Assembly (NCBI GenBank): GCA_023055355.1
Contig: JALJCS010000034.1
Span: 4,726,001 to 4,790,000, forward strand
DNA from: Agelaius tricolor
Taxonomy: Eukaryota; Chordata; Aves; Passeriformes; Icteridae
DNA length: 64,000 nt
Direction: 5' to 3'
Made by a program: the position numbers and the translations under genes. The notes beneath the pieces are model-generated. The model saw only the letters and a list, made by a program, of their open reading frames with translations. It did not search any database and was not told the DNA's origin. Positions 13,615 to 26,791 of the stretch are shown here, piece after piece; position 1 is the first letter of the stretch; each line of letters opens with the position of its first letter.

Positions 13615-16600
13615 AGGATGAATAAACTTAATGAAATCTGGGAATCACTAATTTAGGACTTGATCCTGCCTGTTACTGAGGAATTAGATCCCATTGCAGT
13701 AACTCCCATGGCAGTCCCTGGAATCAGTCCCTGCCATGCCAGGCTTCAGTGGCTGCTGTAACTCCTCCACTGCTGATGGTCCATGAGGTTTGGGACATAA
13801 ATGAGCACTGACCTGAGGAAGGCAGCTTATCCCAGGTTATCAGCAGAGCTTGCTAGGTGGTGACAAAGGAAATTCAAGACAGAGCCAAGACTGTGATCCT
13901 ACATTCAGTCCCTCTCAGGGATTGTCAGATGGCTGACTCCTGTTAGGAGTGACTTTTCCCTAACTCTACCTTAGCAGGTCATGTTTCATATAGTCTGGTG
14001 GAAAAGACTTCTCCCACATTTCTCATCCCTTCCCAAACTCTCCAAGAGCACCAGCCACACACTGCCTGAGCAGCTGACCACAGCAAAATTACCTGGCAGG
14101 GATGAGTAGCCTTGTACCAGAGTTTCTTCCTATTTTCCTTTTACTGGAGACACCAATATATAGAAAAAATAGGTAGAAATATAAAGCACCAAAGGAATGT
14201 GACACGCTGTCATTAATCTCAACTTCTTTCTCTGACCAGAGCATCAATTTTAGCATTTGTAATTTGATTGAATCCTGCATTAAAATCTGTCTCCACTTCT
14301 GATAGCGGATGTTACTGAGTCCAAAGTTTTGCAGAGCCACTAAGTACCATCACCTTAAAGGCAAAAAAGGTCTTGTTTGTTCCTGGTACTTGTCCTGCTC
14401 AATGACTTATAGCTTCCATTTAGCTTCCAATTATTAAAAGCAGATAAGGGGTTTGGAACATATTTAAGCATGTGCTTTACTTCAGTGGCGTTTGCTGACG
14501 TCAGAGGAACCCAAACCAGATGCCTGTGTGCTTTCAGGGATGCTTTCTTGAAACAAGGGGAGAGGAAAAGAGAGAAGCATCTCCTTCCCTTCTTGGCTCT
14601 CCTCTTTTCATGTGTGAGTAACACACTGTGCGCCTGGTTTTGTTTAAATCCAAGGATGGCAAACAACCACACTCTGTGAAAACTTCCTACTTCTTCCCAT
14701 CCTTCTTTATGGTTTGTTTTTTTTCTTCTTGCTATTGATATTTGGGAACCTGTGGAGACAAAGTGATGTGAAACTTGGAGGTCTGACAGAGGAATTTATT
14801 CTGGCAGTGTTTGTGTGAAGCCCCGTGGTGCCATGAAATCCCCCTCAGTTCCACTGCTTGCTTTGCTTTTTCAAACACAGCCAGAGCTGGGCTTCATTTG
14901 CAGGGGGTCTGTCAGAAGACAGGGAGATGTATGGGAGAATCTCCCAGCTCACAGGTTGGTTGAATTGCCTCTTTTAAGGTAATAACATTCCTGAAGCTTG
15001 TTCTAATATTTTATAGCTTTTGTGAAAGGCATGGATACTTGTCACTGAATTACAGGGCTGTGAACCCAGTAAACCTGTTGGTTCTTCTGAATCAAGGGTG
15101 CTTGATGTTCAGATGAATTTGTATCCCAGTAAATGGCAGTTGCACTCATCATGTTCTTCAACTCTACAATAAAAGAATGTGTGTATGAACTCATCTTTTT
15201 AAAAGGGAAATAAATGTATAGGGATTTTGTTTGTGGGTTTATGTTTTGGGGTTTTTTTAAACAGTGAGGCATTCCCTGACAGGTTTGCAGCAGCTAAGCA
15301 AGATGTGTGTTGAATTCACATTCACATGTAAGTGTTACGTGGCTGTCCCTGCTTTGCCAGCTGCTCACTTCATGTGGTGACAGACCAAACAACTGCTAAG
15401 TGACAGTGCTGAAAACAATTTTGCAGGTTTCTCAAGAAAGTGTAAAGATGAGACTTCTCCACCATCTGAGCTTAAGGGCCATGTGCATCACATCTGAAAT
15501 ATTCTAGACTTTGTAAAGACGAGGACAGGAATATTTTGGAACTATGAGTGTACACAGTTGGGGCACTGACAGCTGCATGTCACATCTTTTTCTCCCCACC
15601 AAAGTTTGATTTATGTGAATAGGGTTAAGCTGACCCTAACCATGAACTCTAGTGCTGATCAGAGATTTCAAACACACCCTGCTGTGTGCAAAAATGTCAG
15701 TGTGAACTCATGTTGAAGCAGTATAGACTTGATTAGGATCTCCTTTTAATCGAGAAATCATATTACAAAGTACATCTTCCCCAATAGTTCTAAGAAATGC
15801 CTTGTGGCAATTAAAGCAATTGCTTGCTCAGTAAATAATACCAGCAAGAAATCTAGCACATTTTACTGGTTTTTTCCCTTCCTAGATACATACACTGTGT
15901 TAAAGAGAAGGATCAGCAGTCCATCAATAGTACATAAATTCAGAAGTCCCTTGGTGGTTGATTTAATAATCTAAGTAGTGTGTACTAGCTAAAGGAGAAC
16001 TGGAAAGTAGTGTGCACACTCACTGCAAGGTTGTCAGGCAGTACTTAGTTATAAATCTTGCAAAACTGAAAAAAACTCACCCTGATAAGATTACCAAAAC
16101 ATGACAAATGGCAGCCATAAATAGATTTTTGACTTCCTGCTCATCTCTTCTTTCTCCTGCCCTTCGCACTCTGCTCCGTGTAACAAAGCTGTCGGGGCTG
16201 TGCAGCTCCTCCAGGTGAAGGTCAGCTCTTGATATATTTTTGATCGTTGTGTGAAGTTCCCCTGTTAGTATGTGGTCCCCTTTTTAACCTCTTTGCAGAT
16301 TCCCCCGATTATCCCAAATCACTTTCACATGGAGCTGAGGTTAAGCTTTATTTCTCTTGGCTTGTCCCTTCCATAGCAGACACTTCGTCTTCACTTTGAA
16401 AGGACAAAGCGATGTTCAGCTGCCTGGGCCTGCGCCCAGCATTTGATTTATACATTATTTAATTTCCTTTAGAAAATTGGAAGCAGAACTTTAGGAGTGG
16501 AAGTCAGTCCTTTTCATTTGTTTAAGGATCTTTTAGGGCTAATATAATCATCGATAGTAGATGTCAGCATGATTAGGGTGACTTAAGGTAAAGCAAAGAA

Positions 16601-19600
16601 AATTGAATACCAGGAGAAACTCCTTCGCAGAGAAGAGGGTGCCAAGATTTATAGCCATGCACAACATCTGTGGGTTATGAATTGGGGTATTAAAAAATAA
16701 AAACAGAAAATCACCAGGTTTTTGAGTGACACATTGAAAACACCTGCCTCCCCTGGCTGCAGGCTGGGGCAAGAAAGGCTCTCACCCTTTGCGATACATT
16801 TGCAGTCGATCCTTGGAGTGTGGGTCTCTCTGGAACTTAATTCAACCAAGCAACTAATTCTGCAGAAATTCCTCACTGAGTCCAGAGGTTTGCATTTGGG
16901 CTGACACTGCATTCACTCCTGCAATTAGGTCTGCACATGCCTCTAAGTGACCGCCAAGACAATTTGAAAATTTCTCATGCAGTGGAGTCAGGAAATTAAA
17001 AATTAACTCTGGAAAGGACATCATATAATATTTGGCAGTGTGGTTTGAGTGCTGTGTCCACTGAGGGGTAGAAAGTCCTGCTCTCACCCAAAAAAAAAAC
17101 CAAAAACAACTGAAAAGTTGAAATATGTCTTCCATGGGATTTTGCATGATCCACAGCTGAGGAAAATATGGAAGGGGAAAGGCCTGTGGCATGCATGTGC
17201 TTATGGATACAATATGACTTACTTGTGGCCTTTAATTTAGCAAAATAGCATTTAATGAAGCAGAGTGAGAGTCCCACATTGTTTCAGGCTCCCTGGTGCT
17301 ACGGCTGCTGTTCCCAACATGGTTATGTAGGGGGAGAAAGGGCTTCAGTGCTGCTGTGGTGCTGTGCCCTTCCAAGTCTCAGAGTCATCCATTTGATCTG
17401 GAAGTCACTTGATAAATGGGAGGGGCACATTGAAGCACAAGAGAGGCTTTCTCAATCACAGCCCTTTGAGCTAAAACAAGCACCTTCACCACTCTGGGCT
17501 GCTGAGAAGTACTAGTTGTGTGGTGTCATGCAAAATAAATGGAAGGAATAAAGTCCAGTTTCCCCGTGACATTTCATGCATTTAAAACTTGCTCACCCCA
17601 TAAAAAACAAATGATTGATATCAAAGAATCTTCCAGATAGCATGAAAAGTATTAAATATGATACCAAGTGGGAAATGTTAACATCTGCTCATTGCAGTAC
17701 TGAATAATTACAAAGCTGAGAGAAAATAGCATCTGGTTTTTGGTTCAGTATGGAAAACTGTGCTTCTGTGGCAGCATCCTGGATGTGGTGTCCTCATTCT
17801 TTTGGTCACCTTTTATTGTTTTTGCAGAGGCATTAAGACTTTCTGTCTGTCCTACTATCTGTACATCTAATGTGAAATGAGTAAATACAATACACAGGGA
17901 AGTGGAAAGTTTACACTTTCTCATGCACACAGGCAATTCCTGAGCAAATCAGAACTCACCTCTTGACAAGGATCTGGAAACAATACCAGTTGTAGATACC
18001 CACACAAGGCAGAAAGAGCAGCATCTGCTAAGGACAAAGTCAATGATACAATTAAGGTGTCCTTTTTTTTCCACCTCACAGACTCATGTCTACTTGGCAC
18101 AAGCTGTTGGATGCTGTCATCCATAGAGTCCTCTGTGCCATGCAAAGTGGGCTGCTGGGTGATTCCTGAGCCTGTTAGATAGGCTGGAATGGCTTCAGGG
18201 AGAGCAGTTGTGCTTTATTGTGTCATTGTATCACTTGGCCACACAATTCAGCACTGTAAAATATTTATGGAAGTCCAGGAGAAGGCATGTGTGTGCTGCA
18301 GGCTCTAGCTAGCAAGGGGAGTGCACCCACAACACTGCAGGTAAGAGGAGCAGATGCTCTTTTCCTGTGTATTCACTCGGGCTCTGGTAAGCAAAGCAGC
18401 CCTACAGCAGGAGGCAGAAAACCTGATGGTGACTTCAATTTGTGAGTGTCCCTCAAAGTGTGCCTCAGGAACATTTCAGGACTGTCCTGCCACTGGGTTG
18501 CATGTTTCTTAGAGGCTTTTTATGATCTTTCAGTTGTAGTCCTTAGTTGTGTTACAGTTTCTGAGCTCAGTCTTGCGGCATCCTCCTTTGGACTTCATCC
18601 TCTCCTTCCTTGAACACTACTAAGCATAAATTTCCTACTTTTCTGGCCTTAAATTGTTTGAGTATCATGCTAGACTGCAACTTCTAAGAAGTAAAAATGC
18701 TGTTAATATTGAAAAGCAAAGCTGCATACAACATGGAGGAAGGGGAAGGGACACTCCTCTGCTTCCCCCGTGCATATTTGCAGAGATGCTGAGGGTAAAT
18801 TTTGAATGTGAAGCATCTTTGTGAAGAGAAACTCAAGTGACCTGTTTTCTAAATCTTCATAGTGTTGGAAATTTGCATTACGTTGTCTTACCTAGATAAG
18901 GAAGGAGGGGGAAAAAAACCCAAGAAACCAAAGGAGGTTTTTGCAATAACATGGCACAAGTGTAGAAGGAGTTTACAATTATGAAAGAGAAGAATTTGTT
19001 AAATTAGATCTGTTATCCATGGAGTAAGCAGATCTGGATGACTTTCAGACATTACATGGATTCAGTTTCCTCAACTGGAGGAGGGAACCCAGATTTCAAG
19101 CTGTAATGTTAACAATGCAAAAGCAGACACCTTAATTGACTTTCTGTTCCATTAAGATATAACCCTTCATCAATCCTTAACTCAAGCTAATTGTTGGTAC
19201 CCTACTTTTCTTGTTCCATATATTTGCATCATTCATGGTTTCTTTTCTTGCTGCAATTACTTCATTTCTTTTCTTGCACAAGCAAACCCTGCAATAAAAC
19301 TTGAATAAGTTCTTTTCCAGCATTTTTTGCTTCCTCCTTTAGGAGTAATAACCATACACAAAGGCATTTTGCTGGGGCTTAATGGCATTGCTTTCTAGGT
19401 CTGCCTGTCCTCCCAGCCACACTCTGCCTCCCTGGAATACAGGCATGCAGTAGTCCTCCTCCTTGATTTTCCTGGGAAACACGAGCAGCTGGTGCCATGG
19501 GAAGCTCCAAGAGGTAAACTTAGAAACAGCTTGAAATTCCTTTAGCTTTCTGCTGGGGAAATAGATACTCCACAGGAGACATCTCACACCTTCCAGGAAC

Positions 19601-19746
19601 TGAGAACCCAATAAATAAAGGCTAGAGAGCTTCCATTAGGGGAATTATGTGTGTTCTCCCCAAACGTCTTTTCTCACCTCAACCTAGGATGTGAATGCAC
19701 GTGTCACCAAGAAAGTGTAACTCTTACTATTGTAGCATTTGTGTGC

Positions 19747-19768
19747 TTTCTGTCAAAATTGACAGAAA
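19747..19768. repeat. Perfect 10-bp palindrome
   Basis: TTTCTGTCAA (19747-19756) and TTGACAGAAA (19759-19768) are exact reverse complements separated by two A residues. The half-site TTGACAG contains TGACAG, the core bound by MEIS/TGIF-type TALE homeodomain proteins. It could be a dimeric binding site or a chance palindrome. Confidence 0.6.
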
Positions 19769-20619
19769 AACTAAGTTTCTAGGAGATTTGTCATTATTGT
19801 TAACTGAGTGAGTTTGCTTTTACTGTATTGTATTAGGATAGCTCATATGTAGGTAGCTACGGTTGCTATTTTTAACCTGCTGTGTAAGGTCCAATCAGGA
19901 CAATATTTGCCATGGCTCCAAAGACAGGATGAAAGGCAGAGTTTAAATGAACCCATAAAAAAAGGGGTTTTTTTTTTTTGCTTTCCTTCTTTGCTAGTTG
20001 GATTCAAAAGTTTGGGGTCGTAGCTACCTTTAAATGGTGATATAATGTCATAGAAATGTGGCTGGAGCTGAAAAGAGATGAAAGACAGTTCTAGACTGGC
20101 TGTGTTCTATTGACCAAAAAATAATATTTTTAGGGAAGGGAGAGCACTTCTCCCAGTTCTTTTTGCAAAGTTGCTTTTATTTGCTTTGTTTTGATAGGAG
20201 TCTGAGGCTTCTGCTCAGTCTAAACTTGAGAAAGGAAAGGCAAGAATTACCTTCTAGTGCAAGAAATAGGAAATATGCTGAATATATTACCCAGCCTTGT
20301 AAGTGCCTCGAAATCTGAAAAGCAAGCAAGCAAATGCAGCAACTGCTTAACACCTCCACCCTGATAGGTTTCATAAGGTGGGAGCTGCCAAATCTGTTTT
20401 ATACAGTTTTTTTTTTTTTCCTAGGGAGAAACTCATGACAGCCACAGCTAATGATGAAGTCTTCTAGTTTAAAATTTTTAGTTGCATAATCCAATCTCTC
20501 TTGCTGGCGGCGTTCGGCAGAATACCCTTGGCTCTGTGTCCAGGCCCTCTGCAGCACCAGCAGACTGTGAGTGAGAACACAGGATTCTCTTAATTACTTT
20601 TAATTAAAATGAGTGCGTG

Positions 20620-20633
20620 CACACACACACACA
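20620..20633. repeat. Short (CA)n microsatellite
   Basis: Seven CA units in a row in presumed AFG2A intron, about 150 bases before the G21 tract. It is short and probably of low polymorphism. Confidence 0.8.
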
Positions 20634-20784
20634 TAGAAAGACTCTGTTTTTCTAGTGGCTTGGCTTCCTTTTCCTCATTGAAGGGAAGAAGTTAAACTTT
20701 CCCATTAAATGTTTATATAAAAATGAAATAATTCTGAGGTTAACCAGAAATGCAGCTTAATCTTGTATAGAAACACGCATGTGA

Positions 20785-20837
20785 TTTTTTTTTGGGGGGG
20801 GGGGGGGGGGGGGGTGGTGGGTTTTTTTTTTTTTTTT
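20785..20837 (+). repeat. Homopolymer T9-G21-T tract
   Basis: Nine T (20785-20793) are followed by an uninterrupted run of 21 G (20794-20814), then TGGTGGG and a run of about 17 T. The G tract and the nearby GG and GGG groups could form a G-quadruplex on the plus strand. The exact G count is uncertain because sequencing and assembly often miscount such runs. Confidence 0.85.
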
Positions 20838-21929
20838 ATTTTTTTAGTTGCACAAATATAGCTGAAACTTGAAGTTGGCAGAGAGTGCTGTTTAAAAATA
20901 TTTAGTCCCAGCATGTAAAAACTCGTTTTGTTACGGAATTCCTTTGTGAGAGGTGTAGCTATGCCATGTCTCTGCCAAAGTGATGGGAGCCATATCGGCG
21001 GAGCGCCTCTTGGAAAATAGCTGCCTTTTGGGCTTGTAGTTACAAAATTGAAATCGGAATTTACATGTTTTATACATTGCTTGGAAGGATACCACATCTA
21101 GTAATATTTTTTAAGAGAGTGGAAGGAAGAAAAAAAGAAAGCTTGCAGATGGAGCCGAGGCTTTGCTCTGTTAGAACATGTCGGGATGAGCAGAGGTATG
21201 TGTGATGACACTTAGCATGTACCACTGAGAGCTCTGCTTTATTCCCCTTAGCTGTCATCATGTGCTGGAGTTATGATACATACACCTAATTTTGGCTACA
21301 TACCTCATCTTTCCCTTCCCTGGGCGTGTGTGAGCTTTATAGAATAGCAGGAGCTACTGATACATGTGATGCTGTCTGCTGCCCGGGAACAGCCCCTGCG
21401 CAGTTTCTGGTACTGGAAGAGCAATTAAAGGCAGCATTTTGGGGTCACTCTGCCTCATTAATTGTTGCTATGATTGTCCCAGATGTGCAGCTGGCCAGTT
21501 GTCTGGCTCAGCTCTTGGTTCACCTTCAGCTGATTCTGAAGCTTGGCTGAGATGATGAGAGAGCAGGAGGACTTGGTCTTTGCTGTGGCCACCATGGAAA
21601 GGGTGAACCTTTCATGGGGAACCCCCATCCTGGTCAAATCAGATGTACTCAGGCAGCAGGACAGCTTTGTGTCCCTGTGCAGCAACCTCAGGTAAGCTGT
21701 GGACACCCACACACGTGGTCACCTGTACATTAAGCCACAAAATTACACAAATAAGCAAATGGTACATTAAGTTGTGCAGACTGCTCTGAACTAAGCTCAC
21801 TTACAGACATCATTAAAGCAGCTGGTTTTATTCAATTACATGTGCTTAACAATTTCTCATTAAAGGAATTGGTAATAGCAGAGATCATTTGCTCTCAGAG
21901 ACACAGGATACACATAATCCTGGGTTTAT

Positions 21930-22020
21930 GGTTTGGGATGGAATGGACTTTAAAGATAATCTCATTCCACCCCCTTGCCATGGCCAGGGACACTTTCTAC
22001 TAGACCAGGTTGCTCAAAAA
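21930..22020 (-). mobile_element. CR1 LINE 3' fragment, antisense
   Basis: Read on the minus strand it begins TTGAGCAACCTGGTCTAGTA and continues with AAAGTGTCCCTGGCCATGGC and TTTAAAGTCCATTCC, the standard CR1 3' order. Only about 90 bases remain. The tail octamers are not preserved at the plus-strand left edge. Confidence 0.8.
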
Positions 22021-22561
22021 GTAATAGCTGTCCTTTACATTTAAAAATTGCAAAGATGCTGCCTCATCAGTACAGACCTGCTTTAAAGTAGGCAGTCCAA
22101 TGTCTGCTCATAATGAATGTCTCTTTAATAAACAAGGGAGAAAGAAGTCTATATTTTTATGAAAAGTAATATCTAATTGTAGACTGTCATTGCCAAGGGT
22201 AGGAACTCACCCGCTCCAAGGCAGTGTTCCTAAATACAGACCTGTAGAGATGTAAGTGCTTTAACTTGAGGAAAACTAATGACAGTTTACAACATTGATG
22301 CTTAGAGATCAAGGACGCCTCTGTCTCACTGAGGCCCTTGTGCAGCCTGTGAGGGCCTTGCTGGGACACTTGAGCTGGGAAAATTTTAGGGAGCAACAGT
22401 AATATCCTAAGCACATCCACTGCATAGGTCCCATAGTTCAGTACATGAGTCTGAGGAGTGAATGGATACTGTCTGAAAAGCATGATGCTAATACACATCA
22501 TCATTTTCTGGTTAAAACAGATTATTCACCCTTTGCAAAATGCCCAAATGTATAATTGTAT

Positions 22562-22709
22562 CATTTTGTGGATACCCCATCCATGGAAGTGCTCAAAGCC
22601 AAGTTCTGAGCAGCCTGAGTTAGTGGAAAGTTCCCTGCCCATGGCAGAGGGGTTAGAACTAGGTAATCTTTAAAGGTCCCTTCCAACCCAAACCTTGGAT
22701 TCTGTGATC
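22562..22709 (+). mobile_element. CR1 LINE 3' fragment, sense
   Basis: The CR1 landmarks GGATACCCCATCCATGGAAG, TTCTGAGCAGCCTGAG, AGTGGAAAGTTCCCTGCCCA and GGTCCCTTCCAACCCAAACC lead to a clear ATTCTGTGAT tail at 22699-22708. It lies about 540 bases from the antisense fragment at 21.93 kb and points the other way, so the two are separate insertions. Confidence 0.87.
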
Positions 22710-25700
22710 CATCCCATTTAAATCTACACAGATCATAGAACTGAGCAGAATGAGGAGATGCACATACAGGGTGATTCTTTGTCTTTCAAACACTGGTCAA
22801 AATTTACCACAAGGTGTTCAATAGTTCCATAGTATTGGAAACTTTTTCCTCTATACAGAACAAGATTTTTAGCAATCTGTAACAATTTCTCTGAGCAGAC
22901 AAGAGAAAAAAGCTGTTTTCTTGTCTTTCCTTGGTTTATACATAAAACAGGGGAAGGTGAAACACAAGAGAAGTACTACATTTAAGCCTTTCTGAAACAC
23001 ATCAAAAGCAGCTAAGACCCTCTCAGTTTGTCCCATTTTAAAGAAAAAATTGTATTTGTGACATCTTAAAATAGCATTTTCATCTAGGGCAGGTCTCCCC
23101 AGCAGCTCCTGGAGCATAACTCATCCCACTTGCTGTGCTCCCCACTCCTCCCATGCCGACTTGTCGAATCCCCCCTGAGCCCATCTCAATACCTCAGCAG
23201 CAAGCTAAGGCTCTTTTTATTTTATTTCTGGATTAGTTTTCTGATGGTCTGCTGCATTGAATCGGTGAATGAAAGGGCCATCTTAGCACCGGAGCCAGCA
23301 CAAGAGCCGGGCGGGAGCCCGCAGCCGGCAGCGGGTGGTGCCTGCACAAAGGAGAGGGGGGAAAGCGGGGCCGTGGCGTCCCACACTGAGCAGGAGTGAC
23401 CTGCTGGGGGTGGCACAAACCTCGAGGTATTTTTACATCTCTGCCCAGCACTGCTTTGAGCCCCCTACAAATCCCTTGTGGGAAGTTGTGCGCTGCTGGA
23501 GCCACGTTGAATTATTTATGTGGATTTTAAGAGTACAGTCAGCAACTTCTCCCATCTCCTCTCTGTCTACGGAGCAGATTCTCGCTTTGGAAAGGCATCC
23601 ATGCCCACCTTTTCCCTTAGTCTCAGGTGGGTCCTGAGAGCTTTCCAGCTATCCCTGTTTAGTGGAGATAAGTCTTTTGCTCTCACAGGGCAGCTCCTGG
23701 CACAGGGGTAGGGCAGGAATTCGCCCGAGTGAGACACAGCTGTCGAGACCCGGGGGTTATTCATGTCCTTTTCAAATGCTGTGTGTGAAGCTTTTATCCC
23801 TCCCTGGCTGAGCGGGAAAGGCGAGTCCCCAGACCTGGTCCCGGCTCCCTTTGAGGTGCCCGGCGGGCGCTCAGCCTCGCAGGTACTGCTCCGCCAGGAA
23901 GAGCCCCAATTTGTGCTATTCACAACCCGCAGGGCACTATTCTTGTTTCCAGGCTCCTAATCCCTCTCTCACACACAATCCCTTACAACTTTAACTGGCG
24001 GGGTGGAGGAGCGAGTTAAAAAGGAAGGAAAAAGGAAAATGAAACACAATGTAGGGCCCGGCAGTGGCTGCCAGTTACAGCGCACACAATCGACACCAGC
24101 TGCAGCCCAATTAAACCCGACATTCACAGGTGTTCCCAGCACACTCGGCCCTAACAAAACCACTTTCTTGAAAATACCTAAGGCTTTAACACAGAAGAGC
24201 TTTTTTTTTTTTTTTTTTAAGGTTCTTTAAAGCTATTTAGAGCACTTTAAATACAAAGAAGCTGAAAAGGACTTCGAGTCGGCTGGACAGAGTTGGTGCT
24301 TAATGCCAGAATGGGGGAGAATTGGCCCAGCTGAAGCAGCCAGTGGTGTAACTGTTGGTTTCTGGGGAAAGATGGGTCGGGCTCAGTGCTGGTCATGCAG
24401 GGAACAGTAACTGGCACCGGGCATTTTATTGTTGCTGGGAGTGGAATGGGGCAGGAGAGAACGACTAGGTGTAAATCCTTTCCTGCTGGGGGGCTCTTCG
24501 TTGTTTGTAGCATAGCTCTGGGCTGGTGTGTGGCTTTGTTTCTTACTGACCTCTGTGTGTGTGGCTCAGTCAGCAGATTTTAATTCTCCTTTCCTCCCAG
24601 GAAAGCTTGATTCTGGTGCCTTTTGCACTTTGAAGCAGAATTTTAAATTAATTGTTTATTTTCTGATCTTAAAGATCATTTTTAAATATCATTGAGATAA
24701 TAAATCCATCCTTCAGGAAAGCACTGCACTGGGTTTTTATGCATGAATTCAAAAGTATTCCCATGGTAAGAGATGACTGTAGACAGCAGATGAATGCATT
24801 GGTCAGTAAATTGCTCTGACTCCATTTGAAATGAGAATTCTGTTTGGTAAACTTCCTTTGATAATGATACTAATAATAGCCAAACTAGGGGATATGCTGG
24901 TACTCTTAGATTCAACAGCTTTTTATCCCACCTGGCTGCCTCTTTACTGCTGCAGTAGCAGTAGTAACCCATGTAGTTACAGTAGGTACAGCTTGATTGC
25001 CTGGTGTGTTGCTGTTTAATCACTGCTGTCTCTGACAATCACTTCATGCCTTCATTACTGCCCTAGAGTGGGTGCTGAAAGCCGCTCTGGATTCAGATGC
25101 AGTCACAAAATATCTATTTTGTCCCTCCACACAGTGAGATGTATTTTTGCCTTTGGAACAGGACTAGGATGTTATTCCTGTTCCTCATAACACACAGAGA
25201 TCCAAAAGACTGCACTTTTATTTGTCCTTCTTTTGTGTACTGAAAAGGTAAAAATTATGATCCCTTAAGTATTTTTATTGAAACTCATTAAGAATTGCCT
25301 TGCACGTAAGTAATGCTGGTTCTTAGCATTCATTTATCGAGGTAGGCAGATGCTGTTCATCCTACTAAATGCAATGGAGAAAAAATAATATCACCCAAGC
25401 TTCAAATTCACAAATAATTTGGCCTAAATTAGGTACTGTCACTTGGGAAGAGATGCTGGAGGCAGCATGAGTAATGTTCTGAGAAAAATCCTCTCAGCAC
25501 AAATACAGTGATAAGAAAGGAACTGCAAGCAGCCCAGGGACAGAGCTGTGGCCTGGTACAGCCCCCTCTGTGCCCTGCACAGCTTCAGGCACTCAGCAGT
25601 GAGAGCTCAGGGCAGAACTGGCCAAGGCAGCAATGGCAGGTGGGAGGAAGAATGGGCAGGTTGGGCAGGAGCAAGGTCTGAGTCATTGAGGACTCTTTGG

Positions 25701-26752
25701 CTTGCAAAGAATTGACTGGGAGGGAAGGAGATGAAGCTCTGTAAAATCATCGATGGTACAGGCAAGGTGTGCAGGGAAGAGCAGATGAATCACCATTCTC
25801 ATAACACAGGGAATAGGAGGACTTGCTGAAATTGCCAGGTTTAATAAAAACAAAAGTGCTTTATTATATAAGGATGATTGGACTGTGGCACTTGATACAG
25901 GGTGATCTTGTAGAGGCCAAAAGAAGAAGTGTTTTAAGAAAGTCACAGGAGAAGTTCATTGGGAATAGACCTGTTGCAGGGTTTCAAAGCTGGTGGTGTG
26001 GATGCAGCTTCTAGGTTTGGAGTGCTGCTAAGCCTGGAAAAAATCCATGTCTTGCTGCAAAGGGTCTCCTTCCTCTGCTGTCAGTTACAGCCTCTTCTGT
26101 GGCCTTCCCTTTTTTCCTCAATCCACAGAAATGCCTTCTGTTGCTCCATCTGGTAAGAAATGTCCTAATGTGGCTGTGACAAGCAGTCTCCATGACAGAC
26201 CAGTGACCTTAGGCCAATAAGGTCTGAATTCAGCAGATGAATTCACCCTCCTCTCACTGTGGTTACACCACTACTTGTGTTTGCTTTCCATGAGTGATTT
26301 AGCTTTATCAGCTAGTGAGAATGCTTGTGAGGGCTTTTTTTTTTTTTTAAGTTTGCATACTGAACAAAGCAAAATAATCAAACTTGCCTTGTTGAATCTC
26401 TTACCTCAGAAACCTGATCCCCTGGGTTAGCCAAGGAATGGAAACAAGTCCCTGTGACTCTGTGACCAGACACAAGGGCCTGCATTTTCAACACTGTGCT
26501 GTAACGCCTGCTGTTTATTACTCAGTAATATAGAAAAGATTTAATCCACAAAAATTCTGAGTGCAGCCAGGAAAAGGGAGAACAATAATTTATGCCTTAA
26601 ATGTATGCCTTCCCTTGTCCCTTAAAAGCAGCTGAAATGCTTTTAAGAAGCCAAAAATTATGAGTTTTCTGGTGCTTCCTTATGTCTAGTGATTTTCAGC
26701 TATCACAGAACTTATGGTTCAGTATTTAAGAATAAAATTAAAACAAAAGAAA

Positions 26753-26791
26753 TCCTTTGGAGGTGAGTTGTCATCACTCACCTCCAAAGGA
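26753..26791. repeat. Perfect 16-bp stem hairpin
   Basis: TCCTTTGGAGGTGAGT (26753-26768) is the exact reverse complement of ACTCACCTCCAAAGGA (26776-26791), with a 7-nt loop between them. Both arms read AGGTGAGT on their own strand, a near-perfect vertebrate 5' splice site. The stem is shorter than a typical pre-microRNA. It lies about 1.7 kb before the last AFG2A exon. No transcript evidence is available from the sequence. Confidence 0.85.

Noticed and set aside
21130..21200. Sequence before GTATGT at 21196 that resembled the Ser-Gly-Ala-Glu end of the preceding AFG2A exon
   Set aside because: A TGA interrupts the needed frame and the upstream codons do not resemble AFG2A.
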